Source: Colwellia sp. C2M11
GTDB taxonomy: Bacteria; Pseudomonadota; Gammaproteobacteria; Enterobacterales; Alteromonadaceae
Assembly (NCBI RefSeq): GCF_018860915.1
Contig: NZ_JAHKQD010000011.1
Span: 25,214-89,213, forward strand
DNA length: 64,000 bases
Direction of reading: 5' to 3'
The position numbers and the translations under genes were made by a program. This document shows, piece after piece, positions 1-9,441 of the stretch (its first letter is position 1; each line of letters starts with the position of its first letter). The notes under the pieces were generated by a model. That model was not told the DNA's origin and did no database searches. It was given only the letters and a program-made list of their open reading frames with translations.

Positions 1-568
1 AAAGGTTGATATTTAAGTGTTTTTCATTGTTTGGTAGGCTGCAAGGGAGTAATAAAATACCGCCATATTTTTTTTGTTTCAATGCATGTACATCCGAAAC
101 TTGGTGTTCATTGAGTAGTATTTGAGTCGCGTGGTTGATGTTCTCTAGTTGATAGTTTGGTCGGGTATTTACCACTAAATGACAAAGCGATAATATTTCT
201 TGATACTTATGCCATTGCGTAAAAGTTAATAAAGAGTCTAGGCCCATGATGAAATATAAACGTGAATTGGGATATGATAATGCTAATTCTTTTAAAGTAT
301 CGACAGTATAAGAATAACCACTACGGTGTAATTCGCGTTCATCACAACTAAAGATAGATTCACTTTCACAGGCTAACTTTACCATGGTAGCTCGTTGTTT
401 GGCGCTGACATTAGGCGTTGCTTTATGAGGGGGAATGCTTGCAGGAATAACTAGCACTTTATCTAATGACAAATGCTCCGCGACTGCCTTGGCGGGTAAA
501 GTATGACCAAGATGAATGGGGTTAAAGGTACCACCTAAAATGCCAATATCATTCACTGTTCTTTGCAC
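1..568 (-). CDS. nadD: Nicotinate-nucleotide adenylyltransferase, 3' end cut by window
   Basis: The enzyme adenylates nicotinate mononucleotide to deamido-NAD in NAD synthesis (cytosol). The minus-strand translation begins with the nucleotidyltransferase signature GILGGTFNPIHLGH, which contains the HxGH ATP-binding motif, and continues with ELHRSGYSYTVDTL, typical of NadD. About 189 codons are visible and the last 20 or so residues lie outside the window. No ATG is usable: an in-frame stop precedes two GTG codons at 568 and 556, so the start is GTG at one of these. It lies downstream of holA in the leuS-lptE-holA-nadD order known from E. coli. Identification is secure; the exact start is not. 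Confidence 0.93.
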   Translation of the reverse strand, partial: MQRTVNDIGILGGTFNPIHLGHTLPAKAVAEHLSLDKVLVIPASIPPHKATPNVSAKQRATMVKLACESESIFSCDERELHRSGYSYTVDTLKELALSYPNSRLYFIMGLDSLLTFTQWHKYQEILSLCHLVVNTRPNYQLENINHATQILLNEHQVSDVHALKQKKYGGILLLPCSLPNNEKHLNINL

Positions 569-643
569 TCACATTTGCTGTATTTATCATCTTTTACTCT
601 TTATCTTCTTTATTCTACTTAACTAGCTTAAGTTAAATGTAGA

Positions 644-1708
644 TTAACCATATTCATAGTTCAGTGAAAAGTGCTGAGTAGTCTCGCCGTGATAAAGTGT
701 GATACATAGATCTGCTAATAATATAAAAGCGTTAAATTCACTGCTTGTTTTACTGATTAAATCAATATCGGCCAGTCGTGACACCGCTCGTTTGGCATTT
801 TTCAAGCTTATATGTGTTAGCGCATGCTGATATAAAGGTTTACGTTTATCCCAAATACGATATTCTTTATATAAGTCATTGAGTGGTGTTCCTTGTGCTA
901 ACTTACTTAGCATGGTGTATAACTGGCTAACTTCTTTGTGAAAGACCCAAATTATTTGTCCGGTAGCTGCGCCTTCCTGTTGTAACTGATCCAACATCAC
1001 AACGCACTTTTTGCAATTACCTAGTAATAATGCATCAATAATTTGAAATGGATTAAACTTAGCCTGTTTGGTGACTAGTTTTTCTGCTTCATTTAAACTA
1101 ATTAGTTGATTATTAGTCGGGAATAGTAGTGAAAGTTTCTGCAGCTCTTGTTCTAGAGCGGGTAAATTTCCCTCGCATAGCTCAATTAATAATGAGGATA
1201 ACTCAGGAGCTAGGTTAATATTTAGATTTCTTGCTTGCTGTTGTAGCCATCGAGGTAGGCTTTTGGTATCAATATCATATATTGGCAGGTAGCAGCCTAG
1301 TTGGGTGAAGGTTTTAAACCATTTTTTATTCGCACTAGGTCCATCAAGTTTAGGGCCATGAAAAATAAACACGACATCTTGTAATGCGACATTTTTTTCA
1401 ATCACTTCACTCAATGCAAGTAAGCTTTTATTACCATGATCTCCAATCTTAACCGTAGTTAACTCTACTTCAATAATACGTTGGTTAGAGAATAAGCTCA
1501 TTGATTGATATTCATCAATAAGCTGCTGCCAATCAAAACTATTATCACTAGTAAAGCGAATTACTTCACTAAAACCTTGTTGCAAGGCATGATTTCTAAT
1601 TGTTGCTAAGCTATCATTTTTTTGCCAAGGCTCATCCCCAAAAACCAACCACACAGGTTTAAAGCCTTGTGTTAGTGTTTGCTGTAGTTGGTTGTGGTAA
1701 ATCTTCAT
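644..1708 (-). CDS. holA: DNA polymerase III subunit delta
   Basis: This is the delta subunit of the clamp loader, which opens the beta sliding clamp. The 354-residue length fits the family (about 340). The N-terminal VWLVFGDEPWQKNDSL segment matches the start of the delta AAA-like domain, which lacks a P-loop and does not bind ATP. The C-terminal part is helical, ending in the collar-type domain with ISLKNAKRAVSRLADIDLISK. It lies 36 bp after lptE and 75 bp before nadD in a conserved housekeeping operon, so co-transcription from leuS is likely. Confidence 0.95.
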   Translation of the reverse strand: MKIYHNQLQQTLTQGFKPVWLVFGDEPWQKNDSLATIRNHALQQGFSEVIRFTSDNSFDWQQLIDEYQSMSLFSNQRIIEVELTTVKIGDHGNKSLLALSEVIEKNVALQDVVFIFHGPKLDGPSANKKWFKTFTQLGCYLPIYDIDTKSLPRWLQQQARNLNINLAPELSSLLIELCEGNLPALEQELQKLSLLFPTNNQLISLNEAEKLVTKQAKFNPFQIIDALLLGNCKKCVVMLDQLQQEGAATGQIIWVFHKEVSQLYTMLSKLAQGTPLNDLYKEYRIWDKRKPLYQHALTHISLKNAKRAVSRLADIDLISKTSSEFNAFILLADLCITLYHGETTQHFSLNYEYG

Positions 1709-1744
1709 GGATGCCTTGTTTTAAATTAGCGAAAATTGTCGATG

Positions 1745-2293
1745 CTATCGTTGAATTCTTGCCATATCTCGTAAAATTTTATCGGCAGCAGACTTTCTCA
1801 TTTCGCTTAACAATAGTGATAACTCTCGAGATTTTGCTAATGCTAGATTAGGATCATCTTGGTAGTCTCGGTTTAATTCAAAGCTGAAGTTTTGAGGCTC
1901 TTCAGGTGCTTCACCATCTGCAGAGCCAAATTGTAACTGATAATGAACTGTGTAAATGAGTTCATATTCAGCTACTTGACCGTTTTGAAATACTGATAAG
2001 GTTCTTCTATCTAGCGTATCAGAGAGTATGCGCAGTTCAGGCTTTTGTGCACTTTTATATTTTAGTACATTAACCTGGTTGCGCGAAAGGTGTTGTTTTA
2101 ACAAGCGGGTCAACTCCCCATGTACATCACTAGAGCTTACGTATAAGGTTTGCAATTCATCACTAAGCAAATAATCACCACGCAGATGGAAGCCACAAGC
2201 GCTTAAAAAGCTAGTGGACAATATTACAAGAAAAATACAACTCCGTTGCTTAATAGCCCGACGGCTTACATACTGCATTAGTGAAAAATTCAT
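1745..2293 (-). CDS. lptE: LPS-assembly lipoprotein LptE
   Basis: LptE plugs the LptD barrel at the outer membrane and helps insert lipopolysaccharide. The 182-residue protein has a lipoprotein signal with lipobox LSAC (acylated Cys33), followed by GFHLRGDYLL, the conserved start of mature LptE. The ATG at 2293 is separated from the leuS stop by one base, which implies translational coupling. An internal Met6 would give a shorter signal peptide and is also possible. Position between leuS and holA is the standard gammaproteobacterial arrangement. Confidence 0.93.
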   Translation of the reverse strand: MNFSLMQYVSRRAIKQRSCIFLVILSTSFLSACGFHLRGDYLLSDELQTLYVSSSDVHGELTRLLKQHLSRNQVNVLKYKSAQKPELRILSDTLDRRTLSVFQNGQVAEYELIYTVHYQLQFGSADGEAPEEPQNFSFELNRDYQDDPNLALAKSRELSLLLSEMRKSAADKILRDMARIQR

Positions 2294-2294
2294 C

Positions 2295-4937
2295 TTAGTT
2301 AGCCACTATATTCAATAATTTACCAGGTATATAGATAACTTTGCGAATAGTGTTACCTTCAGTAAATTTCAGTACATGTTCATTGTTTAAGCCTAGTGCT
2401 TCAACGGTCTCTTTAGTCGCATCAGCAGCAACGGTAATTTTTGCACGTAATTTACCATTTACTTGAACAATAATTAATTTCTCATCTTCAACTAACGCGC
2501 TTTCATCAACTACAGGCCATTGTGCATTTTCAACCGCGTTGTTGTTATCAACCTCGGTTTGTTGCGTTAATTGGTTCCATAGGTAGTGACACATGTGTGG
2601 TGTAATAGGTGTTAACATAATAACTACCGCACGAAGCGCTTCAAGCATTACTGCTTTGTCTTCATCAGTGGTCATTGGTGCCTTAGTTAAATGGTTCATT
2701 AACTCCATTATGGCAGCTATTGCCGTATTGAAAGTATTACGACGACCTACATCATCCGTTACTTTAGCAATTGTTTTATGTAGTTCACGACGGAGTTTTT
2801 TCTGGTCAGCATTCAAGTTAATATTATCGACTGCTGTTGACTCTCCATTTATCTCAATGAAGTCATGTACCAGTTTATAAACACGCTTAACAAAACGGTG
2901 TGCTCCTTCAACGCCTGAATCAGACCATTCTAATGTTTGCTCTGGTGGTGAGGTAAACATAATAAATAAACGCACAGTATCTGCGCCGTATTTATTAATA
3001 ACTTCCTGTGGGTCAATACCGTTATTTTTAGACTTTGACATTTTACTCATGCCAGCAGAAATAACGGGTTTTCCATCAATATTACTAATGGCAGAGGTTA
3101 CTTGACCTTTTTCATCACGCTCAACGGTTACATCGGTAGGTGCAATCCATTCTTGTCCGCCATTATCAGCTTCTCGATAATATGTATCTGCTAGCACCAT
3201 GCCTTGACATAATAATTTTTTGTAAGGTTCGTCGCAATCAACTAAACCAACATCGCGTAGCAATTTATGGAAAAAACGAGAATAAAGTAAATGTAAAATA
3301 GCGTGCTCAATACCACCAATATATTGATCAACTGGCAGCCAATAATTTGCTTTAGCTGGGTCGATCATTTGAGTATCATCATTTGGTGAGCAATAACGTG
3401 CGTAATACCATGAAGATTCCATAAAGGTATCGAAAGTATCAGTTTCGCGTAAAGCTGGTTCACCATTGAAGGTCGTTTTTGCCCATTCAGGATCATCTTT
3501 AATAGGTGATGTAACGCCATTCATTACTACATCTTCTGGTAAAACAACAGGTAACTCATTTTCAGGCACTGGCACTGACTCACCATTTGCAAGGTTAATC
3601 ATTGGAATTGGTGTACCCCAATAACGTTGACGCGATACACCCCAATCACGTAGGCGGAAGTTAGTTGTTACTTTTCCTTTGTTTTCGCTAGCTAACTTCT
3701 CGCTTATTGCAGTAAATGCTTGTTCAAAATTCAGTCCATCAAACTCGCCAGAATTAATTAGAATCCCTTTTTCTGTAATCGCTGCTTTTTCTATATCGTC
3801 TTCCGCTTCTCCATTTTCTGCTGAAGTAGTCACCACCTGAATTATTTCAAGACCATACTTTTTAGCGAATTCATAATCACGTTGATCATGACCAGGAACC
3901 GACATTACCGCACCAGAGCCATAATCCATTAGAACAAAGTTAGCTGCCCAAACAGGGACTAATTTACCTGTAAGCGGGTGAATAGCTTTAAATCCAGTAT
4001 CAACACCTTTCTTTTCCATCGCAGCCATGTCAGCTTCTGTGGTTTGGTTGCCTTTACATTCTTGAATAAAGTCTGCTAATGCTGTATTGCCTTTTTCTGC
4101 ATTATTTTTTGCAGCAATTAGTGCTAATGGGTGCTCAGCAGCTAAGGCGACATAAGTAACGCCCATTAAGGTATCAGGACGTGTAGTGTAAATATCAAAG
4201 CTTTCTTGTTTACCTTCAACTAAGCCATCAACTTGAAAGGTCATATCAACGCCTTGTGAGCGACCAATCCAGTTACGCTGCATCGTTTTAACTTGCTCAG
4301 GCCATCCTGTTAGTTGATCTAAGTCATCAAGTAATTCTTGTGCGTAATCGGTAATTTTTATAAACCATTGAGGAATTTCTTTCTTTTCAACGATTGCGCC
4401 AGAGCGCCAACCGCGGCCGTCAATGACTTGTTCGTTTGCTAATACGGTTTGATCAACCGGATCCCAATTTACCGTGGCATTTTTCTTATAGACTAGGCCT
4501 TTTTCATACAGCTTAGTGAAAAACCATTGTTCCCAACGATAATAATCTTGTTTACAGGTTGCTAATTCTCGGCCCCAGTCATAGCCAAAACCTAAAGATT
4601 TTAGCTGGTTGCGCATATAGTCAATGTTTTGATAAGTCCATTTTCCTGGTGCGCTTTTATTTTTAATCGCGGCATTCTCAGCAGGTAAACCAAAAGCATC
4701 CCAACCCATAGGTTGCATTACATTTTTGCCTTGTAGGCGTTGATAGCGAGAAACTACGTCACCTAAGCTGTAATTACGTACATGTCCCATATGTAAACGG
4801 CCACTAGGGTATGGGAACATGGCAAGGCAATAGAACTTTTCTTTGCTGTCATCTTCAACAGCTTTAAATGTATCGTTTTCAGTCCAAAATTTTTGTACTG
4901 ATGCTTCAATCAATTGGGGATTATAAATGGCTTCCAT
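2295..4937 (-). CDS. leuS: Leucyl-tRNA synthetase
   Basis: Charges tRNA-Leu with leucine. The 880 residues agree with bacterial LeuRS (about 860). The class I HIGH-type motif sits at residues 41-56 ([16 protein letters not shown]) and the KMSKS loop in [15 protein letters not shown] in the C-terminal third. The large CP1 editing domain lies between them, with the threonine-rich TTRPDTLMG motif. It is the first gene of the minus-strand operon with lptE, holA and nadD. The 212-bp region to the divergent gene at 5150 must hold its promoter. Confidence 0.98.
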   Translation of the reverse strand: MEAIYNPQLIEASVQKFWTENDTFKAVEDDSKEKFYCLAMFPYPSGRLHMGHVRNYSLGDVVSRYQRLQGKNVMQPMGWDAFGLPAENAAIKNKSAPGKWTYQNIDYMRNQLKSLGFGYDWGRELATCKQDYYRWEQWFFTKLYEKGLVYKKNATVNWDPVDQTVLANEQVIDGRGWRSGAIVEKKEIPQWFIKITDYAQELLDDLDQLTGWPEQVKTMQRNWIGRSQGVDMTFQVDGLVEGKQESFDIYTTRPDTLMGVTYVALAAEHPLALIAAKNNAEKGNTALADFIQECKGNQTTEADMAAMEKKGVDTGFKAIHPLTGKLVPVWAANFVLMDYGSGAVMSVPGHDQRDYEFAKKYGLEIIQVVTTSAENGEAEDDIEKAAITEKGILINSGEFDGLNFEQAFTAISEKLASENKGKVTTNFRLRDWGVSRQRYWGTPIPMINLANGESVPVPENELPVVLPEDVVMNGVTSPIKDDPEWAKTTFNGEPALRETDTFDTFMESSWYYARYCSPNDDTQMIDPAKANYWLPVDQYIGGIEHAILHLLYSRFFHKLLRDVGLVDCDEPYKKLLCQGMVLADTYYREADNGGQEWIAPTDVTVERDEKGQVTSAISNIDGKPVISAGMSKMSKSKNNGIDPQEVINKYGADTVRLFIMFTSPPEQTLEWSDSGVEGAHRFVKRVYKLVHDFIEINGESTAVDNINLNADQKKLRRELHKTIAKVTDDVGRRNTFNTAIAAIMELMNHLTKAPMTTDEDKAVMLEALRAVVIMLTPITPHMCHYLWNQLTQQTEVDNNNAVENAQWPVVDESALVEDEKLIIVQVNGKLRAKITVAADATKETVEALGLNNEHVLKFTEGNTIRKVIYIPGKLLNIVAN

Positions 4938-5149
4938 TAGGGGGTCTCTAACGCTATTTTAGATGTTATTGTAGGGTGTTTAATCTGCTTGGATTATAAT
5001 AAAAAACAGGTGGAACACGCAATAAACTTGAGTTTAAATTATCGTGATAGAATACCTTATCTAGCGTGCTAACAACAAGCTTATATTGGCAATTTTGTCT
5101 ATACTGTTAGTAAGTGTATTCATAAATATAATGAGAAAAGGAAAAGGTA

Positions 5150-5635
5150 ATGGCAAATCAAAAAGACTATCTTGTAGAAATTTACCAAGATCTCAGTAAT
5201 TGGCTGGAAGAAATGACTGAGTCACAAAAGCCAAAAGTTATCGAATTAGTGAAGCAAGCGAAATTATATGCCAAGGCAGCTGAAGAGATGTCAGAGGAAA
5301 AAGTAAATCAATTTACAGATAACTTAAAACACGATTTACATGATTTTTATTTGCAAAATCAATCAGAGGCTAAGGATTCTACTTATTTAGGATTACTCAA
5401 TGAAACACTATGGTCGACGCTTGCTCAATTAACCGATAAGTCGCAAGTTGAATGGGCTGAATTAGTGGAAGATTTTGAACATGATGGATTATACAAAGTG
5501 GGTGATTTTATTGGTTTTGGTGAATTGGCTTGCCAACAATGTGGTGATAAACAGCATATTGTGCATTTTAGTGAAGTGACGGAATGTGTTAAATGTGGTG
5601 GAGATAGCTTTACCCGTTTACCATTAGATCCTTAA
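5150..5635 (+). CDS. Zinc-ribbon protein, DUF1451 (YbeL-like)
   Basis: This 161-residue protein belongs to the YbeL/DUF1451 family of unknown function. The N-terminal 110 residues are charged and helical, probably coiled coil. The C-terminal zinc ribbon has Cys128-x2-Cys131 and Cys146-x2-Cys149. A strong ribosome site (GAAAAGG) precedes the ATG. It is transcribed divergently from leuS; in E. coli ybeL is also close to leuS, so the neighbourhood is conserved. Family assignment rests on the zinc ribbon, the length and context. Confidence 0.85.
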   Translation: MANQKDYLVEIYQDLSNWLEEMTESQKPKVIELVKQAKLYAKAAEEMSEEKVNQFTDNLKHDLHDFYLQNQSEAKDSTYLGLLNETLWSTLAQLTDKSQVEWAELVEDFEHDGLYKVGDFIGFGELACQQCGDKQHIVHFSEVTECVKCGGDSFTRLPLDP

Positions 5636-5753
5636 AGTATCTTTAAGCTAGAGTAAGCATTTATATTGTTAGCTAAGCGCTTAACTAGTACACTAACGCT
5701 ATAGCTTTATCTCGCTTGCTCTATTTTAAAAAGTAATATTCTCAAGGACATAC

Positions 5754-8147
5754 ATGATAACAACACCTGCTTTGCAGTGTAAAATTACTGCTGAACAACT
5801 TAGCTCTACTCTATCTGCCAAACTTTTCTCTCAAAAAAAAGATGCTAGCGAAATAAAACAAATTTTTGTCGGCCACGAGCGGGCTAAAGAGGCATTAGAT
5901 TTTGGTCTTTCAATGTCGTCTGTAGGCTTTAATGTGTTTGCTATGGGAGAACATGGCATAGGAAGACAAACATTAATTAAGCAGTTATTAGCTAAACTAG
6001 CAAAAGAACAAGCGACTCCAGTTGAGTGGTGTTACATCAATAATTTTGATGAAAGCCATGCACCTTATAAACTTTATGTTAACCCCGGTGATGGTAAACA
6101 GTTGTTGTCACGCATGAATAAGTTTATTGATGAATTAATGGATTTATTTCCTGAAATTTTTGATAACCCAGGCTATCAACGATATAAGTCTGCTATCGAT
6201 CGTGATTTTAATAAAAAATATGATGAAGCTATTTCTACTGTTGAAAAAATAGCGCTGAAAAACAATGTTTCCTTATATGAAGAAAATGGCGAAGTAGGTT
6301 TTGCTCCTTTAGTTGATGGTAAGCCATTAAATGATAAAGAATTTGCTAATATTAATGAAACTGAAAGAGCTCAGTTTTATAAATTGCTAGGCGAATTAGA
6401 AATTGCACTGGCTGAACAATTAATTGAGTTGCCATTATGGAAACGTGAATCATCAGATTTATTACGTAAACTGAAAATTGAAACGGCAGAGCAAGCAATA
6501 AAACCCTATTTACAAGAACTAGAACAAGAGTTTAGTGAAAATGCAGGGATATTAAAATACCTCAGCAAGGTTAGTAATCATGTCGTTGATGTATCGTTAG
6601 AAATTCTAGTCAATAATGAAGATGATGCACCTAATGATAAAGAACTGCGTAAACTTATGGTTGAACGCTTTTTACCCAATTTATTAGTGCCTAGAAATGA
6701 AACTGATGGCGCACCTGTTGTCTATGAGCAAAACCCAACATATCAAAATTTATTTGGTCATGTAGATTATTCTAGCTTTCAAGGCAGTACTTATACTAGT
6801 TATCGATTAATTCGTCCTGGCGCATTACATAAAGCGAACGGTGGTTATTTATTACTTGATGCTGATAAGTTATTAACACAGCCTTTAGTATGGTCTCGTC
6901 TTAAGCTGGCGTTGAAAACTGGGCAAATAACAATAGAGAATCCTTACTCAGAGTTAAGCCAACCTGGTTCGTACAGTTTACAGCCTGAAAAAATACCGCT
7001 AAGTGTAAAGGTTATTTTATTAGGTGATGCTGAAATCTATTACACTCTGCAAGATTACGATCAAGAATTTACCGAATTATTCCGAGTATTAGCTGACTTT
7101 GATCGTCATTTAGAGAAAACAGATCATAACTTAATTGCTTTCGGTAATTTGATTCGTCAACGTGCATTTCAACACAATTATCCTGAAATTGATGATGAAG
7201 CAGTACTTGAGCTTGTTCGTTACTCGTTAAGACGAGCTGAGCACCAACATAAAATTTCTGCCAATATTGTGCAAGTAAATGACTTATTAGATGAAGCGAA
7301 CTATTGGTGGAATAAAAGTGGTGCAAACGGTACTTTAAAGTCTGAGCATGTTGCTATGGCATTAGCAGCTAAAAAACGTCGTACAGGAAGATTAAGCGAA
7401 ACTTGGCTTGATGAAATTAAAGAGCAACAAGTACTAATTAATACGGAAGGTGAGTTCATTGGAAAAGTAAATGGCTTAACAGTATTAGAAATTGGTGATA
7501 GTGTTTTTGGTACTCCTGCACGTATCACGGCAACCGTTTATGCTGGTAGCCAAGGTGTAACTGATATTGAGCGTGAAGTTGATTTAGGTAAATCTATTCA
7601 CTCTAAAGGTGTTTTGTTGTTAACAGGGTATTTAGGGCATAAGTATGGTCAAAGTTTTCCTGTCGCTATTTCGGCTAATATTGCCATTGAACAATCTTAT
7701 GGTCATATCGACGGGGATAGTGCCTCAATGGCAGAGCTATGTGCATTGATTTCAGCGGTTACTTTATTACCAATAGATCAAAGCTTAGCGATTACGGGCT
7801 CTATTAACCAGCATGGCGAAGTGCAATCAATTGGCGGCGCTAATGAAAAAATAGAAGGTTTCTTTCAACTTTGTAAAGATAAAGGATTAACTGGCAAACA
7901 AGGCGTTATTATCCCCAAAACCAATGTTATTAACTTAATGTTAAATAACGAAGTTATACAAGCGGTGGAGCGTGGTGAGTTTTCAATTTATGCAGTAGAA
8001 ACGATTGATCAAGCATTAGAGTTATTAATGAAAAACACGGCAGGCGTAATGAATAGTACAGGTCGTTATCCTCGACAATCAATTCATGGCTTAGCTTTAG
8101 AGAAGCTATCTCATTTTGCTCAACTGTTAGAAGGTGAAGAGGAATAA
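5754..8147 (+). CDS. Lon-family ATP-dependent protease (LonB/YcbZ-like)
   Basis: A 797-residue protease of the proteobacterial Lon-like group (COG1067). The C-terminal Lon proteolytic domain carries the catalytic dyad Ser656 (in DGDSAS) and Lys699 (in NEKIEGFF), 43 residues apart as in E. coli Lon. The N-terminal AAA region has a degenerate Walker A, GEHGIGRQT at residues 65-73, with Arg in place of the usual Lys, and a Walker B-like GGYLLLDA. A long helical insertion lies between. It probably degrades damaged or regulatory cytosolic proteins; the substrates cannot be told. It appears monocistronic and is followed by a palindromic repeat. Confidence 0.9.
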   Translation: MITTPALQCKITAEQLSSTLSAKLFSQKKDASEIKQIFVGHERAKEALDFGLSMSSVGFNVFAMGEHGIGRQTLIKQLLAKLAKEQATPVEWCYINNFDESHAPYKLYVNPGDGKQLLSRMNKFIDELMDLFPEIFDNPGYQRYKSAIDRDFNKKYDEAISTVEKIALKNNVSLYEENGEVGFAPLVDGKPLNDKEFANINETERAQFYKLLGELEIALAEQLIELPLWKRESSDLLRKLKIETAEQAIKPYLQELEQEFSENAGILKYLSKVSNHVVDVSLEILVNNEDDAPNDKELRKLMVERFLPNLLVPRNETDGAPVVYEQNPTYQNLFGHVDYSSFQGSTYTSYRLIRPGALHKANGGYLLLDADKLLTQPLVWSRLKLALKTGQITIENPYSELSQPGSYSLQPEKIPLSVKVILLGDAEIYYTLQDYDQEFTELFRVLADFDRHLEKTDHNLIAFGNLIRQRAFQHNYPEIDDEAVLELVRYSLRRAEHQHKISANIVQVNDLLDEANYWWNKSGANGTLKSEHVAMALAAKKRRTGRLSETWLDEIKEQQVLINTEGEFIGKVNGLTVLEIGDSVFGTPARITATVYAGSQGVTDIEREVDLGKSIHSKGVLLLTGYLGHKYGQSFPVAISANIAIEQSYGHIDGDSASMAELCALISAVTLLPIDQSLAITGSINQHGEVQSIGGANEKIEGFFQLCKDKGLTGKQGVIIPKTNVINLMLNNEVIQAVERGEFSIYAVETIDQALELLMKNTAGVMNSTGRYPRQSIHGLALEKLSHFAQLLEGEEE

Positions 8148-8173
8148 CTTTTTCGTTATTTTAAAAGCCTAAA

Positions 8174-8260
8174 GTCGTCATCTTGAACTTGATTCAGGGT
8201 CTTAATTACGGTGTGTGTACTCTATGAGATTCTGTATTAAGTGATCTACGGAATGACGAC
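8174..8260. repeat. Palindromic repeat, copy 1
   Basis: An 87-bp imperfect inverted repeat. The left arm GTCGTCATcTTGAACTTGAT pairs imperfectly with the right arm ATCTACGGAATGACGAC. Two further copies lie at 8905-9029 and 9053-9137. It sits just after the protease stop and could fold into a long RNA hairpin on either strand. Confidence 0.8.
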
Positions 8261-8393
8261 TGATTTGTTATCTTAAAACTTGAACAACACATACTTTACA
8301 ACTAATTTTTTTATAAGCGAGTATCCTTTCTTTATTCACACCGTACTAAATATTGGGTATAGTCGTTAAATTACTCATTTTAAAAGTAACCTT

Positions 8394-8852
8394 ATGTTTA
8401 AAAAATTAATTTTATTGTGTGCTTTAAGTATGCCATTGCTAGGTTGTGTCGCTAATGCACCGTTTTCGGGCGGTATTACAACTGATGTACTGTTGAACGA
8501 TTATGATAAATTTAGCGAGCAATACAAAGCGTTTACGCCAACAGCGCAAGATATAGCATTAATGCAAAAGTTAAAAGGCAAAGAGCTTATTGTATTATTT
8601 GGAACATGGTGCCACGACAGTGAGCGAGAAGTGCCAAAACTAATTAAGTTACTTGAAGAGTCTAAAGTAAAGCTTGCAAGTATTAACTATGTAGCTGTGG
8701 ATTATGATAAACGTGATGCTGGCGGTATAGCAGAGGCGAACGATTTACAATACACCCCTACGTTTATTGTTAAACAAAATGGTAAAGAGCTAATTCGGGT
8801 AATTGAAAAGCCAACGGGGTCATTGGCGCAAGACTTAACTCAGAGCTTGTAA
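8394..8852 (+). CDS. Thioredoxin-like lipoprotein
   Basis: A 152-residue exported protein with a lipoprotein signal ending in lipobox LLGC (acylated Cys18). The thioredoxin-like core includes ELIVLFGTWCHDS, with a single active-site Cys73 (the second Cys of CxxC is Ser76), and the cis-proline region LQYTPTFIV. A monothiol thioredoxin fold may act as a thiol reductase or isomerase, or only as a binding domain; the role is not known. It stands alone between repeat copies. Confidence 0.75.
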   Translation: MFKKLILLCALSMPLLGCVANAPFSGGITTDVLLNDYDKFSEQYKAFTPTAQDIALMQKLKGKELIVLFGTWCHDSEREVPKLIKLLEESKVKLASINYVAVDYDKRDAGGIAEANDLQYTPTFIVKQNGKELIRVIEKPTGSLAQDLTQSL

Positions 8853-8904
8853 ATGCTACTTGCTCATATCACTCCTGTAACTTTCTCGTGATCCTGAACT
8901 CTAA

Positions 8905-9029
8905 GTCGTCATTCTGAGCTTGATTCAGGATCCCAATCGTTATGCTGCGTAGTTGATGGATTCGTTATCCTAACTACTATTCAACCATACTATTAGGGTT
9001 CCGTATTAAGTGATCTACGGAATGATGAC
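8905..9029. repeat. Palindromic repeat, copy 2 with longer centre
   Basis: The same arms as copy 1: left GTCGTCATTCTGAGCTTGAT, right ATCTACGGAATGATGAC, with about 40 bp of extra central sequence. The linker TGATTTGTCACCCTGAACTC joins it to copy 3. Confidence 0.8.
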
Positions 9030-9052
9030 TGATTTGTCACCCTGAACTCTAA

Positions 9053-9137
9053 GTCGTCATTCTGAACTTGATTCAGGATCTTAATTACGCTGTGCTAACC
9101 TCATGGGATCCCGTATTAAGCGACTGCGGAATGACGA
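9053..9137. repeat. Palindromic repeat, copy 3
   Basis: The arms are GTCGTCATTCTGAACTTGAT on the left and CGGAATGACGA on the right. It lies in tandem with copy 2, 24 bp apart, in the 589-bp gap between the thioredoxin-like gene and xdhA. The rest of this gap (9138-9441) is AT-rich and holds the operator-like site at 9356 and the xdhA leader. Confidence 0.8.
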
Positions 9138-9355
9138 TTTTTTTGTTCACCCTAAACTTTAAAACAACCTTAATACCGACTATATTTTTATTATAGTGTC
9201 ACTAAATTAACATAATCTTATTTTATAAATAACAATAAATATAGGTGCTACAAATGTGGTGTTTACTACTATTTGTATATTTTTCATTGTGTTAGATTTA
9301 ATGAGAATAACAATAATAATAGTGTTTAACTAATTGATAGGGTATAAGTGAAAAA

Positions 9356-9371
9356 TTGACACTTGTGTCAG
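9356..9371 (+). promoter_or_regulatory. RutR-type operator, site 1 (upstream of xdhA)
   Basis: TTGACACTTGTGTCAG contains a perfect palindrome (TGACAC-TT-GTGTCA) 71 bp before the xdhA start. It fits TTGAC-N6-GTCAG, shared with sites at 28332 and 31159, and the same 16-bp frame as the known E. coli RutR site TTGACCA-N2-TGGTCAA. It is followed by GTTTTTTA, as at the second site. Confidence 0.7.
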
Positions 9372-9441
9372 TTTTTTACTCTGGTATATTTAGACCATTA
9401 CCGCTTGTCTCGAAAAGTAACAAGGAATTACGGAAAAGATT

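Noticed and set aside
8174..9137. CRISPR array from regularly spaced repeats
   Set aside because: There are only three units, each palindromic and about 90-125 bp with uneven spacing and no cas genes.
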